Below, in pieces: positions 11,608 through 22,660 of a DNA stretch of 64,000 nucleotides. The notes below the pieces were generated by a model. The model was not told the origin of the DNA. It searched no databases and saw only the letters and a list, made by a program, of their open reading frames with translations. The position numbers and the translations under genes were made by a program. Source of the DNA: Margaritifera margaritifera (lineage: Eukaryota > Mollusca > Bivalvia > Unionida > Margaritiferidae); assembly GCA_029931535.1 (NCBI GenBank), contig JAQPZY010001689.1:1453501-1517500 (forward strand), read 5' to 3'. Each line of letters opens with the position of its first letter. Positions within the stretch are counted from its first letter, which is position 1.

Positions 11608-11640
11608 CATATATAAATACATACATACATGCATATATTA
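11445..11640. repeat. (CATA)n microsatellite with a (CGTA)n core
   Basis: About 195 bp of acat/atac repeats with an internal block of acgt repeats at about 11503-11532. The 4-bp period leaves three overlapping minus-strand frames open (up to 105 codons, MYVC repeats). These are artefacts, not genes. The tract abuts the upstream edge of the polymerase relic. Confidence 0.97.
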
Positions 11641-12531
11641 ATACATGCATGCATACATACTCGCAGATGTAATATATATTTTTTAATGTTTTTAATCTTC
11701 GTCTGTTAGCGTCATATATTTTGCATTTCTCGATCTTAATTCTTTGCATACTAATATTGCAATCTCACCCAAAGCATCGTAAACTACTTGAATACAATAT
11801 GTTTCTCTGTAAACCATTGGTTTATATATTTTATGGATTGATTTAGCATACACAGAGAACCCTGATTAAATGTGTTTTACTATTTTGATTGTTCAAAATA
11901 TTTAATCACCATCGGTTATGTGTTCCGAAGGAACATGGTTATTATATTGCTTACAAGTTTATGCCTATGGTACAAATGAACCCCGGGTACACGTTGCCTC
12001 TGACACGATGATACATTCAAAATCACAAAAAAAACATATGGAACTTTAAATTGATGTTTATAGTTTTTAAATTTTACAACCAACTGAGCCTTCTTCAGGT
12101 ATCATATTTATCGAATTTATTACAATGTAACAATTTTATGCAATGTAACATAGTCTTTTTTGTTCAGATAATCTTTCTGAAATATATCAAATATCAAGGA
12201 TTTAAAAAAAAAAAAAACATATACGTTTCTTTCCGTCATGTCTGTTAATCTGTGCTGCAAAAAGGTTGTGTGTAAAATGGTTCAACTATTTTTATATAAA
12301 CTTAAATATATATCAAGCTCATTTTCAAATTTCCTAATGTCCGATACTTTTACCCGATATCTATGAAATCAATTATTGTATCTAAGTTGTATTTTGATCG
12401 TCTATGTACATGGTTTCTTTATGTGTTTAACACAGATTGCACAGCAATAAAGAAACAACTTCCAGCTTTAATTTTCACCTTTTCACAAGCTTTTCTTTTT
12501 GTTCTAAACTAGTTGAGGTAAATCTAAGGAT

Positions 12532-12592
<61 letters not shown>

Positions 12593-13413
12593 AAATATTT
12601 CATCCTGTCAAATATCTGTTTTGCACTTTTGCTTATTCCTTATCCAACTTTAGGTATGCAAAAATTTTGAATAAACGTTTAATGACATTCTCCATTTCAC
12701 TTTGTTTTATATATTTAGAAACCTTGCTCTGTGGTAGCAATTTTTATAATCAACTTGTTCACCTTCTTGAATTGATATTTTCGTAAGTCTGATCATTAAG
12801 TTTAATAGTGTTTTCACAGAAACAAATTGTAGAATTTTTCTACATATGATCTTCTTCAAATTTGGCTCTATGACATTACAAAATTCACAGAAATCTTTTT
12901 TGTGGCCGCTGTAAAATCTATACTCATTGACATTTCTCTTAAATAAGTCTCGAAGACTTTTCGGTACGATTCTATATAAATTCTATATATTCATTCACCT
13001 TTTTCCTAGATTGTTACGTATTAAAGGGGGCCGTTTCTTACTTGCTTTAGCATTGGTACATCACTTATCGAAGTGCTCATGTTGGTTTATTTAATTAGAC
13101 ATATTTCAAGGTATATTTAAGTACCAATTATAGACTTGAACACAATTTAATATATATTGAGCAATTCTTTTACAATTTATGTGTTCAATTATGTCACTAT
13201 TTTATGTGTACAAATACGTCACTATTTTACGAGTTTTTAAGTATTATAGCACTGTTTCTGCGTCCTCTGACGCAGAACGCAGGTTGAAATCATCATATGA
13301 TTTTATATTTTGTATTACATCACTATTCTATACTGTGATGTAATCCGCACTCTCCAGAAGTTTCACCCCGACCACTTTCACTTTTCCCAATATGCACCCT
13401 TGCTATTTAATTG

Positions 13414-13417
<4 letters not shown>
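11641..13417. other. AT-rich non-coding stretch with an (AT)n tract at 12533-12589
   Basis: No recognisable gene. It holds one (AT)n microsatellite of about 57 bp. The 77-codon plus-strand frame crossing it is produced by the repeat. A poly-A run is present near 12203. Confidence 0.6.

Positions 13418-13495
<78 letters not shown>
13418..13495. repeat. (AT)n microsatellite, left half
   Basis: About 78 bp of perfect AT repeat ending exactly at the LTR start at 13496. A matching (AT)n tract resumes after the LTR, so this was one microsatellite split by the insertion. Confidence 0.97.
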
Positions 13496-13499
<4 letters not shown>

Positions 13500-14320
13500 A
13501 TGTATGATATTTATATAATATTATAGATATTGTAGGAAATTATAAATGTTTCTTGACTTTAATATTTGCTTAAATCTTAATGTTGTTTATGAGAAAAAAC
13601 ATGTTTAACTAGTGTCCTTGAATTAAGTTGTTTACTTCAAATTTAAGTTCAAGCATAGTTTTGATAAACATAATGTTTACCAAATTTGAGGTCAAGGTTG
13701 ATTTTGTTTACAGATAAAACTGGAAAATCCTTAGAGTTATGTGTAAAAAGTCATGTCCATACAAGTAAAATTCCATTAAGATGACACACATTCTAGAACA
13801 TTCTGTCATGTGACCAATCTTTACATATACCATGTTTAGTGGACAGTTTTTGAGTTTCGACATTACTATCAGTCTTGTAAAGAGCTATTACAGTTGTGGA
13901 AAGTAATTCCAAATTCTGAGAGAGGAATTATTTTAAATATTCATTGGATTATAACAGTGCTCATAGACTTTTGGATTTTGGATTTTTAATTAATGATTTT
14001 GGAATTTATGTGAACTTATTCAGAGATATCTTTGAGTACTTCATTTTGACATCAGCACATTAAAGACTACTAGTATATCAGGATTTTAAAGACCATTGGC
14101 ATATCACAACATTCAAGGATACCCGTGAATTCGGAACATTTAGGACTTGTGATTAGAACACTAATTCTTATTGGATTATTTGGATTTTAATACACATTAC
14201 TGTAAGTGTCTTTTTGATTTTTCATTTTAATTATCTAGAAATAAATTGCTTGTAAATTTTTACTTGATTTGTTGGTTTCACTTTCTTTCTCTTACTTTTT
14301 TTTTTAGACCATAGAGTCGT

Positions 14321-14324
<4 letters not shown>
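13496..14324 (+). mobile_element. Solo LTR, copy C (829 bp)
   Basis: Starts TGTTATGTATGAT and ends AGTCGTAACA, matching the TG...CA ends of the copies at 60933 and 62317. It is flanked by atat on both sides, compatible with a 4-bp target duplication but not provable inside an AT repeat. AATAAA at 14240 would be the polyadenylation signal. No internal retroelement sequence is attached, so it is a solo LTR, presumably left by recombination. The superfamily is probably Ty3/gypsy, by inference. Confidence 0.8.

Positions 14325-14390
<66 letters not shown>
14325..14390. repeat. (AT)n microsatellite, right half
   Basis: About 66 bp of AT repeat immediately after the LTR end. It is the continuation of the tract at 13418-13495. 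Confidence 0.97.
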
Positions 14391-14659
14391 TATTCTGTAC
14401 CGCATATTATATTCACGGTGTAGGTAAATTTGCATATGTTGTATTGATGTATTGAGGCTATAAATTACTTTGACCAAGGGAACTACTTGTAAAAGCCTAA
14501 GTGTACCTCCTAATACACTAAAAGATTTATCTCACTTGACCTTTTGTGCTAGTATTTATGATGTGAATAAAAGAAATTATAATTATTATCTTGTGTCTAA
14601 TTGATCTAAAGAAAAATGAATTTGTGAAATCAAACCATAGAGTCTGACTGGTCTAGCAA

Positions 14660-14825
14660 ATTTTAGAGTTCGAGTCTCGGCTCGATCAAAGTTGGTATGT
14701 CAGAAGCTTGCCAGTAGTTTCCCGTGGGTCGTTGGTTCTTCCCGCCACCAAATATATACTGGCCTCCATTTATAGCTTATCATGTACTGAAAAATGTCCT
14801 TAAACCTCACATAACTAAACACCAT
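14660..14825 (+). mobile_element. tRNA-headed SINE, 5'-truncated copy
   Basis: Contains a pol III B-box-like gagttcgagtctcgg at about 14666-14680, then body sequence agcttgccagtagt...cccgtgggtcgttgg and a tail tatcatgtactgaaaaatg...ttaaacctcacataa. The same order occurs in reverse complement at 41600-41835. The A-box side of the head is not recognisable here. Confidence 0.7.
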
Positions 14826-14890
14826 ACACTCGTGTATTTGTAAGAAATGTTTGAAAATTGAAACAAGGATATTATATGTATGTATCACCC

Positions 14891-14894
<4 letters not shown>

Positions 14895-14935
<41 letters not shown>

Positions 14936-14942
14936 TGTCTGT

Positions 14943-14973
<31 letters not shown>
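14895..14973. repeat. (GT)n followed by (AC)n: self-complementary microsatellite pair
   Basis: About 40 bp of GT repeat, a 10-base spacer (ctgtctgtgt), then about 29 bp of AC repeat. The two halves are reverse complements and could form a hairpin or cruciform of up to about 14 dinucleotides. Open frames on both strands here are repeat artefacts. Confidence 0.95.
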
Positions 14974-14979
14974 AGTAAA

Positions 14980-16060
14980 ACAAAACTCATCTCTTTGATA
15001 TTCGGGGAGAGCCTTCATTACCGTTTTCACAATACAATTTATGTAATGCAGATATTTAACTAACTATATGTGTTCAAATAATATAATTTAGCTCTATACG
15101 ATTTACTGAAACAATTAATTAATTATTAATTTAACTGAGTCTGAAATTATTATGTATGATATGTTGTTGTCCACTTTAAGGTGTGGGGTGTTTTTTTATG
15201 TATGCATAAATGTTTTTGTGTTGGGGGACGGACCTTAAAGAGATAAAATTACCGTCATAAAAAGAAAATGTGAAGCTAAGTGCATTTATTTCCGTATGGT
15301 GTGTGGTTGATTATTTCTGTATTTTGTGTTGTTGATAACGTATTTTAAGTGGAATACGTTTGTTAATAAACAATTCTCGTGATAAATCCCTTTATGGTTA
15401 TTATTGTGGTTGCAATCCCTTTTTGGTTATTATTGTGGTTGCGTGCAATGTGTCTATGAGTTTCAGAAACTCCTTTACACACCTGTCTGCAAGATCTACA
15501 TCACTTATTTATAGAAGGTGATATCTCATGTTCCTTATATGTGAGACTTTATGAATTTATCCATGTTAAAAATATGTTAATAAGACGTTCTCTTTTTTTC
15601 TATTTATTCATGTGTTAGTTATACATTTGTTTGGGCAAGGATATCTAAACCTAGAGACCCCCCTGTCTAAAGAAATATTGTGATGACGTGAGCTAAATGT
15701 TTTTTTTTTTAAGTTAGTACATGAAAATGTGAATATGTATATTATTTTTATTATATAGATTAGAAGATTCTGCCGATAATAATCTGATTTGTTATTTTAT
15801 TAACATTTATTGATACATTTTCCCAGTGTTGGGCATAGGGTCTATGTGTGAAGATATTGGAATAAGTTTGCTCCCCTTCCTCCTCGCACACATTTAGATA
15901 GATTATAATTTTTTTTCCAACTGATCCAGCCTTTACATTTTATTTTATTGTATTGTATTGTATCCACATGTAAGTATTTAGGTAAGTATACATACTCCAT
16001 ATGGGAACTTCTTTTCCTTTCACATGGAGGTGTGGATTTTCTAGCATGTGAAGAGGGGGT
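14980..16060. other. Non-coding stretch with a small direct duplication
   Basis: No recognisable gene. At 15385-15445 the 29-base phrase aatccctttatggttattattgtggttgc appears twice. The rest is ordinary AT-rich sequence with poly-T runs. Confidence 0.5.
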
Positions 16061-16071
16061 GGGGTGTATGT

Positions 16072-16346
16072 AGTGGCGGCGCGAGATTTTGAGAGGCTTT
16101 CGGGGGCAATGTTCTTTAATGCCTGCCCTACCGAGGCGCCCGGGGGCAATGTTCTTCAGTGGCGCCCCTACTTTGCCACAAAGAACAGTTTTTATGTTAG
16201 TTGCCAACCTCCACCTCCCTCCCCCCCCCCCCATCTAAGCCCTGAAACCGGGGACTTAGATGGGGGAAAGGTGTGTTAGCAAAAAAAAAAAAAAACATCG
16301 GCGCTCGGGGACAATTGCCCCCCCCCCCGCCCCCCTCGCGCCACTG
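16072..16346. mobile_element. GC-rich foldback element (hAT-like MITE, tentative)
   Basis: Begins agtggcggcgcgag and ends ctcgcgccactg, near-perfect inverted ends. Inside, the phrase gggggcaatgttctt occurs twice and is answered by attgcccccccccc near 16314. Poly-C and poly-A runs interrupt it. A related phrase, ggcgcctgggggcaatt with gccgccactg, occurs at 54749-54810. GC content is far above the surroundings. Terminal CAGTGGCGG-type ends are common in non-autonomous hAT elements, but the target duplication is not resolved. Confidence 0.5.
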
Positions 16347-16487
16347 GGTTTGTGGGTCGGCAAAGTTAGCTACACCATCTCCCCATAGCGGATAAAGCCC
16401 ATCTCCCTCCCCCCTCCCAATGGCGATATTTAAGACCTTCCCCGTCTAAGGAAAATAGTTGGATGCATTTACGTTTACACACACACA

Positions 16488-17062
16488 CGGTCTTAAAAAT
16501 AAGTAACAGAAGGAAAGTGAAACCAACAATTTATGTAATATCAACAAGCAATTTATTTCCCTGTAATACAAAATGAAAATTCAAAAAGACACTTACAGTT
16601 TGAGAATAAAATTAAAATAATCATAAATGTCCTAATCACAAGTCCAAAAATATAGAATGTTCTGAATGAATTTCAATAGTCTTGAATGTCCTGATATACC
16701 ACGATGATACAATCCAGAATGTCTTTGAATGAGTTGACAAAATTCCAAAGTAACAAAGTAATCCACAAGTCAATGAGCACTCAGTAATTCCAATGAATGT
16801 TTAAATAAATAATTCCTCTCGATTGATATATGAGTTCAATGGCACAATGTCAGGTCTGATAACAAATGGATTCCCACAGACTGATCTTAAAACCGGAATG
16901 AAGTTAATGCGTATCAAGCCTCTATTATATACCTATTTTCTAATGACCCACATCATAAAAGGACGTGAGTCATCTATAGAAAAAAACACCAGCCTATTAG
17001 CAAATAAGACCCGCCTTGAACTCAAATTCTAGTCAACATTCTGTTGACAAGTGACCAGACCT
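16488..17062 (-). mobile_element. Solo LTR fragment, copy D (reverse, diverged)
   Basis: In reverse complement it matches copy C: gttggtttcactttcct at the 3' side (16510-16535), attcattgg with gaggaattattt near 16790-16820, and gtcaacagaatgttgac with gtgacc near 17030-17050. A TATA-like tatataatagagg (reverse strand, about 16917-16932) lies in the expected place. Both extreme ends are degraded, and an (AT)n tract starts 40 bases beyond. Confidence 0.6.
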
Positions 17063-17100
17063 CATCTTCATGGAATCGATTCAAACACACATTGTAGATT

Positions 17101-17102
<2 letters not shown>

Positions 17103-17181
<79 letters not shown>
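17103..17181. repeat. (AT)n microsatellite
   Basis: About 79 bp of perfect AT repeat, adjacent to the degraded LTR copy D. The minus-strand 130-codon frame crossing it (17068-17460) owes its IYIY run to this repeat. Confidence 0.97.
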
Positions 17182-17183
<2 letters not shown>

Positions 17184-17730
17184 GAATCCCCTTTTGATAG
17201 GGTGATTTTTTGTCCAGCATCCTTTTTGATAGGGTGACTTTTGTCCAGGATGTGAGGGCGAGGGAAGCTAGGCAGACAAGCACGTCCCGTCTCCCCAAGT
17301 GGGAGTTATATAAGTGTCCCAAACCCCGACCGCGGCTATACTTTGTCCCCTTCGTGAAATAATTTTTTGCATCCTTGTTCTTTTCCTTTACAGCTTTCCT
17401 ACACCCCCCCAACAAAAAAATACCCCCCCCCCTCACAAATATGTATATACATAAACACACACTCTCGCACGCATAAATTTACAGCAAAAGAGGGAGAGGT
17501 CTCCAGCAGTAAATGCACATACACACGCGTTTGCAAAGCATGTATATGTACACCTGCATGTATTGTATATTATTTGTAATATGTTATAACGGTTACGACT
17601 ATTATGTTGTTCCTTAAGAACAGTGGGAATTCTTGATGGGAAGTTATTGTAAACCATGTTCATACAAAATTGAGCATACGTCATTATTTTAATGTTGCCC
17701 AGGTGATGTTCCACCTGTTAATGAGGGTCA

Positions 17731-17735
<5 letters not shown>
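17182..17735. other. Non-coding stretch with a short repeat and C-runs
   Basis: The phrase ttttgatagggtgattttttgtccagcatcc at about 17193-17223 is followed by a near copy at 17224-17250. Poly-C runs occur at 17405 and 17425. No gene is recognised. Confidence 0.5.

Positions 17736-17817
<82 letters not shown>
17736..17817. repeat. (AT)n microsatellite
   Basis: About 82 bp of perfect AT repeat. It produces the IYIY tail of a 67-codon minus-strand frame, which is not a gene. Confidence 0.97.
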
Positions 17818-17820
<3 letters not shown>

Positions 17821-18114
17821 AAGAAAACTAGGAAGATTCCTAATTTGCTTTCGTCTGAAATATCTTTATATTTTGTTAAACTTTGCTGAGATCGAGTGAG
17901 TGCATTACTGGGACCTAACAAAGAAAAGAGAATATTTTAGTCGTGTGTAGATTCTTGTAACAATACCGTGTCATCACTTGTTATATGCTATATAATTTTT
18001 TTTCCATATCGTTGGTTTTTCAGCTGAATCTACACCTGGTCTATGAAATAATTTAATAAAATTATACATATTGTATTCACAAGTTACATTCAGATAATGT
18101 TTAATATTGATCTT

Positions 18115-19215
18115 GTTTCTCTAGCTTTGTTGTTGTTTTGTTTCTTTTTTGTTCTTGTTTTTTTTTGTTGTTGTTGTTTTTCTTTCTGTTAGTTTTATTT
18201 GGTAAAATGGTTTATTAATATTTCCCTTACTTCTTTTATCCAGTCGATTGGTTCTGGGTTTGATTTATCTGTTTCTTCTTTTGTTTCTTGTTTTCTCTTT
18301 TTCTATTGAGTTTTCTTTCCAGGTATCCTTTCTCTTAGAATTCTTGCTACTTCCCTTATTTTTTATTTTGTGACTCTTGGAAGAGGGTGGGTGATTGGGT
18401 GGGTGGGGAGTGATCCTCCTTTTTCTGTATTTTGTCATTATCTTCTCATTTCATCTGTGTATCGTCCTTATTTCATTCTGTCTTTTCTTCTTTCTTTCTA
18501 TATTTTTCTCACCCTTTTCAGTTTTGTGTTGTTTTTTCTTCCAGTTTGGATTTTTTGGTTTTGTGTTCCTTTTGGGCTTTGACTTTCTCTTCTATAATTC
18601 TTGCTGGTATTTCCTTTTTCTCTCTTCTTGGTTTAGGAATGTGATTCTTTTTCTTATTTTCATTTCTTCATCCTTTTCTTTTCCTATTTTCCTCTATTTC
18701 TTTTCTTTCCCATCATTTTCTCTTTATTTTCAGGAGTGATTAATTCATTTTTTTTTTCCTTTCTCAGTTTCTTTTACCTTCTTTTTTATTTTTCTGCTAT
18801 TGGAGTTAAAAGGTGCTTATGGGTTACTTCCATTTTGTTCTCCTTTATGACGACTTGAGGTGTGTTTCTCTTTGTTTTCAAGGGCGACTATTTCCTATTC
18901 TGCTCCTTTCTCAGTTTCTTTCATTTTCCATTCTTCTTCTTTTTTTTTTCTTTCTTTTTTGTTGTTGTTGCTGCTATTAAAATTACGAGGGGTAGGGATT
19001 ACTTCCATTTTTGTTCTCCTGGATGGCAGGTTGGGGTGGGGTGTATTTTCTCTTTCTAATTCTCTTTTTTCTATGGTTACTATTTTCTTTTCTCTTCCGT
19101 TCTCTGTTTCTTTTATTTTCCCTTTCTTTTTTTCAACTATTGGATTTGAAGGGTCAGTGGAGTTACCACCATTTGGTTTTCCTTGATGGTAGCTTGGTTT
19201 GTGGGTACTCGCAGT
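18115..19215. repeat. 1.1-kb pyrimidine-rich strand with degenerate repeats of about 165-175 bp
   Basis: The plus strand is overwhelmingly T and C, with T-, TC- and TG-rich runs. Three blocks near 18798, 18973 and 19136 share a pattern: ctattgga or ctattaaa, a short G-rich bit, tta-c-tccatttt, gttctcct or gttttcct, gatg and a gtg-rich end. Spacing is about 175 and 163 bases. The minus strand therefore encodes long Lys/Glu-rich frames (one of 145 codons at 18895-19332), and the plus strand Phe/Ser-rich ones. These look compositional rather than genic. Confidence 0.6.
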
Positions 19216-19219
19216 AATT

Positions 19220-20850
19220 ACTTTTTTAATGCATGTTAATGTTATGATAGCAGACGATATTGCGACTTTTGTGCGAGACCTAGTGTATACAAAGCGGATT
19301 CTTTTTGTCTCAGTCGCACAGGAGCTAACCAATAGAAGTTAGTGTCAATTTCGTTGGCTAGTACAACGCGAGGCTTTGGACCAACCCGAAGTAGGCACGT
19401 GATTTCCACGCCTATTTTCCTCACCAGATTGATCTCTAAAACATAGCGACAGACTTTTCTTCCCCATGATTCTAACAATCAGATATAAAAGAAGGGGATT
19501 AAGCCCATCAAAGTATATTAAAGAAATTAAAATAAATACCAACCTTGATGATTTTTTTTTTTAAATATAGGGAAAATACCCAATATATCAAAAAATTCGA
19601 GAGGGACAGGGTATAACAAGCATAAAAACCTTTGTAAATAGGAAAGTGAAGGGGCATCTTTAAAGCTCTAACCAGTTTTGTGTGCTAGGATGGGGCTGCG
19701 AGGTATGCAACAATAAAGAGGTCGTAGAGAACGAGGAAGCCCATTTTAAAAATAGATTTTCGCATGCTTTGCGATGTCGAGCACCAGCCGTGGTTTTAGT
19801 TAGACGTGGATCTTACTTAATAAATTATATATCTAATTCTTATATTAAGAAGTAGTATATTTGAAAAATCTATGACAACGAACGAAACTGCACCAAATAA
19901 AATAACTTTGATACGAAATGGTAAAATTATCTTCTCTACTGCGTGTGGTCATCCTAAAGTCCTTTCAAAAATAACGCAGATAACAGGTCTTCAGCACTAA
20001 TCGATTTAGGAACTGACCATTTTATTTTGGGGGTGGGGGACCTGGGATTTAATAAAAATTGTCCGACCCTCAGATAGCTTGAAAAAAAATATATTTGTCC
20101 TCTGATTGAAAGAACAAATAAAATTTTATACCCATTATATTAGTTGCTAAAGATAAATTATCTTGAGGTAAAATAAAAAATAAAAAAAATAAAGTCAAGT
20201 TTATTCTGGTAAACTTTTCCTGTCGCCTGCATGCCTTCAAGAACCTAGACTTGTATAAAAGAGTAAATTGTATTAAATTCTTACAGGTAACGAAATATAA
20301 TGTGCGTTTCTTGCACCTCCTCAGAGACTCAAGAGTTGGAAGTTGAAATCCTGAAAGAAATGCCATAACAACCGACACACCACCAGTCAAACTTTCTGAT
20401 GCGAGTAGTAATTGTAGGGACTTTAGTTGTATTATTATCTAACATTTTTTTAATTTCTATTCTACCACGTGCGTACTATTTTGCACTAATCATCAACAAT
20501 TACAAAATTGATGTATAATCAACATGTTATGTGTTTTCAACTTTGCTTCTCCTACTACTAAAGGAAAAATTACGCTTCTAGCCACGTGACTAGATTTGCT
20601 CTCAGTTTCGATTCATTGCGTGATTTTACAAACTGTACCTATATTAGTATTCATCGATCCACTGTCGCCTTCAGCCTGCGATAAGGAGATGTTATACGAA
20701 CTATTTCCTGTCGTGAACGGACTGCCATCAGCTATAATGTGTTTCCAAATGGCAAAATGCAGTAATTATCTCCATCAGGTTTGTCACACAGAAAGTATGA
20801 TGCCTTTGAACACAAATGCAACTCTAGCCGCTGTAATTTATAAGCACATT
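19220..20850. other. Non-coding stretch, no recognisable gene
   Basis: Contains only short frames. The largest, 108 codons on the plus strand at 20596-20922, runs into the 31-bp array and shows no known motif; 106 codons on the minus strand at 20070-20390 likewise. No repeat array or RNA gene is seen. Confidence 0.5.
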
Positions 20851-20851
20851 A

Positions 20852-21105
20852 ATTTTGTAGAATATCATTTGGAATTAGTTCTAAATTGTAGAATATCATT
20901 TGGAATTAGTTCTAAATTGTAGAATTTCATTTGGAATTAGTTCTAAATTGTAGAATATCATTTGGAATTAGTTCTAAATTGTAGAATATAATTTGGAATT
21001 AGTTCTAAATTGTAGAATTTCATTTGTAATTAGTTCTAAATTGTAGAATATCATTTGGAATTAGTTCTAAATTGTAGAATATCATTTGGAATTAGTTCTA
21101 AATTC
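20852..21105. repeat. 31-bp minisatellite, about 8 units
   Basis: Unit ttgtagaatatcatttgg plus aattagttctaaa, 31 bp, with few substitutions (ttc/tat, ggaat/gtaat). The last unit ends in aaattccaag. AT-rich, no coding potential. Confidence 0.95.
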
Positions 21106-21109
21106 CAAG

Positions 21110-22660
21110 TGAGCACAATAAAAAGTATGTCCATAGAGCGATTCAAGGTGTGTGTACTTTTTTCGTTGAAGTCAATCCTGCCACAGGGAATCTAAAATCC
21201 CTCTTTCATGCTAAATGACATTGTTTAATTAGAATGATCTTATTTTAGCATTTTAATCTTTCCCAGGTGATCCTTTTCGAGTTGTTTTGAATTCATTTTC
21301 CTAAGTCAAATATATAAATTTTATTATAACAGGCATCAATTGGCTTTGAAACACAAAATTTTTCTTTTCTTTATCCTTCTAGTAACAAGCGGCGACGTCA
21401 CCTTTTACTACAATAATTACTTACAACCTGTTTTTCTTCGAGATTAAGATAGAATTTGACAAATATCTGGCGCATACCTTTGAGATCTAAATAAATATGT
21501 TTGTCTTGAATATTGCAACTTGTAAGAGGTTTCGTAACTATGTTATTTCTTAGGACATACCATATTTTGAACAACACACATATATAGATTAACAATTAAA
21601 ATTCTGAATAAATATCTGATAAATATGCATTTTTTTCTTGTGTTTTCTGTAATAAAATAACTATAAGAGAAAAGAAAGTGTAATCACCAATCGCTCGACC
21701 CAATCACCCAATATTAGACCATACTGAAATCACGACTAGGGTTTGCATTCAAAAAGCGCATTCCCCGTTGAACGACGCACAACATCTACTCTGTATCAAT
21801 ATTCCTAGCTGTACAATTAATACACAGCTTTTCAGGCTAAAATTCTAAAACTCAGTTTTGTTTTACAACGAGCCTTATTGCTATCGGCTATCAATCCTTA
21901 ATACCAGCCACCATGTCTTTTTTGTGGATACTTCACAGTCGCGTCTCAGGATATTTTTACTGCTTAGAACTTTAGAGATCCCACCCCACAGCCCTTTCAG
22001 AAATATAAAGGCTTTTATGTCTACTTTCCCTGTCCCATATCAGCCTTTTTGTGTATTGGGGTTTCCCTAAAAAGCAAAAAAGAATGTTGAAAATAGAATT
22101 TGGTCAGCTTGACAAGAGATATTCACTCCTCGGATTCCATGTACAGCTGAAGGGGTTATATATGACTCATCCATGTGACCTCCTGTGACGTAGTATATGT
22201 TATATTAGGCCATACAAGATCCATACTACACACAATATTGTGGAATTAATAAAATCCCCGTCTCAAACCAGAAATCGCCAAACTACCCATGCTTCAGAGC
22301 AATGACTTCCGCATTGGAAGCATAAATGAATAAAGTATAATGCAAGAAACAAGGATGTAATGAAACATCTCTGTAAAAGCTGATGTGAGATAAATTAGTA
22401 TACTTTCCCTGAGAACATAAATAGACACTGCTTGATCATGCAACTTCAAACCACCCTTATATCTGAGTCAAACAACTCCTCTCCTTCACTCTCTTTCACT
22501 TAGTAACACTCTTCCATGTATCTCGCTGTCGCCTTCAATAACCTGGTCATTGGAGCATGTATCTCCCCGTACAAAAAAAAACTTACATAAAGTTACATGG
22601 GTATCCTCAGTTCTAAACACAGAAATAAAATTTATCATATTTGTGTTAGCCAGAAATGTA
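21110..22660. other. Non-coding stretch between minisatellite and LINE
   Basis: No recognisable gene or array. Frames of 65-70 codons at 21398 (-) and 21858 (+) have no known motif. Confidence 0.5.

Noticed and set aside
11415..11749. Three overlapping minus-strand frames up to 105 codons (MYVC-rich)
   Set aside because: Produced by the (CATA)n/(CGTA)n repeat. A tetranucleotide repeat keeps several frames open at once.
15842..16234. 130-codon minus-strand frame
   Set aside because: It crosses the GC-rich foldback and poly-C runs. Composition is Gly/Arg/Pro-rich with no domain, and other frames are open alongside.
17068..17460. 130-codon minus-strand frame ending in an IYIY run
   Set aside because: About a quarter of it is the translated (AT)n tract. 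The rest matches no family.
18895..19332. 145-codon minus-strand frame as a charged protein gene
   Set aside because: Follows from the pyrimidine bias of the plus strand, and its repeated segments coincide with DNA repeats. Kept as a finding, not as a gene.
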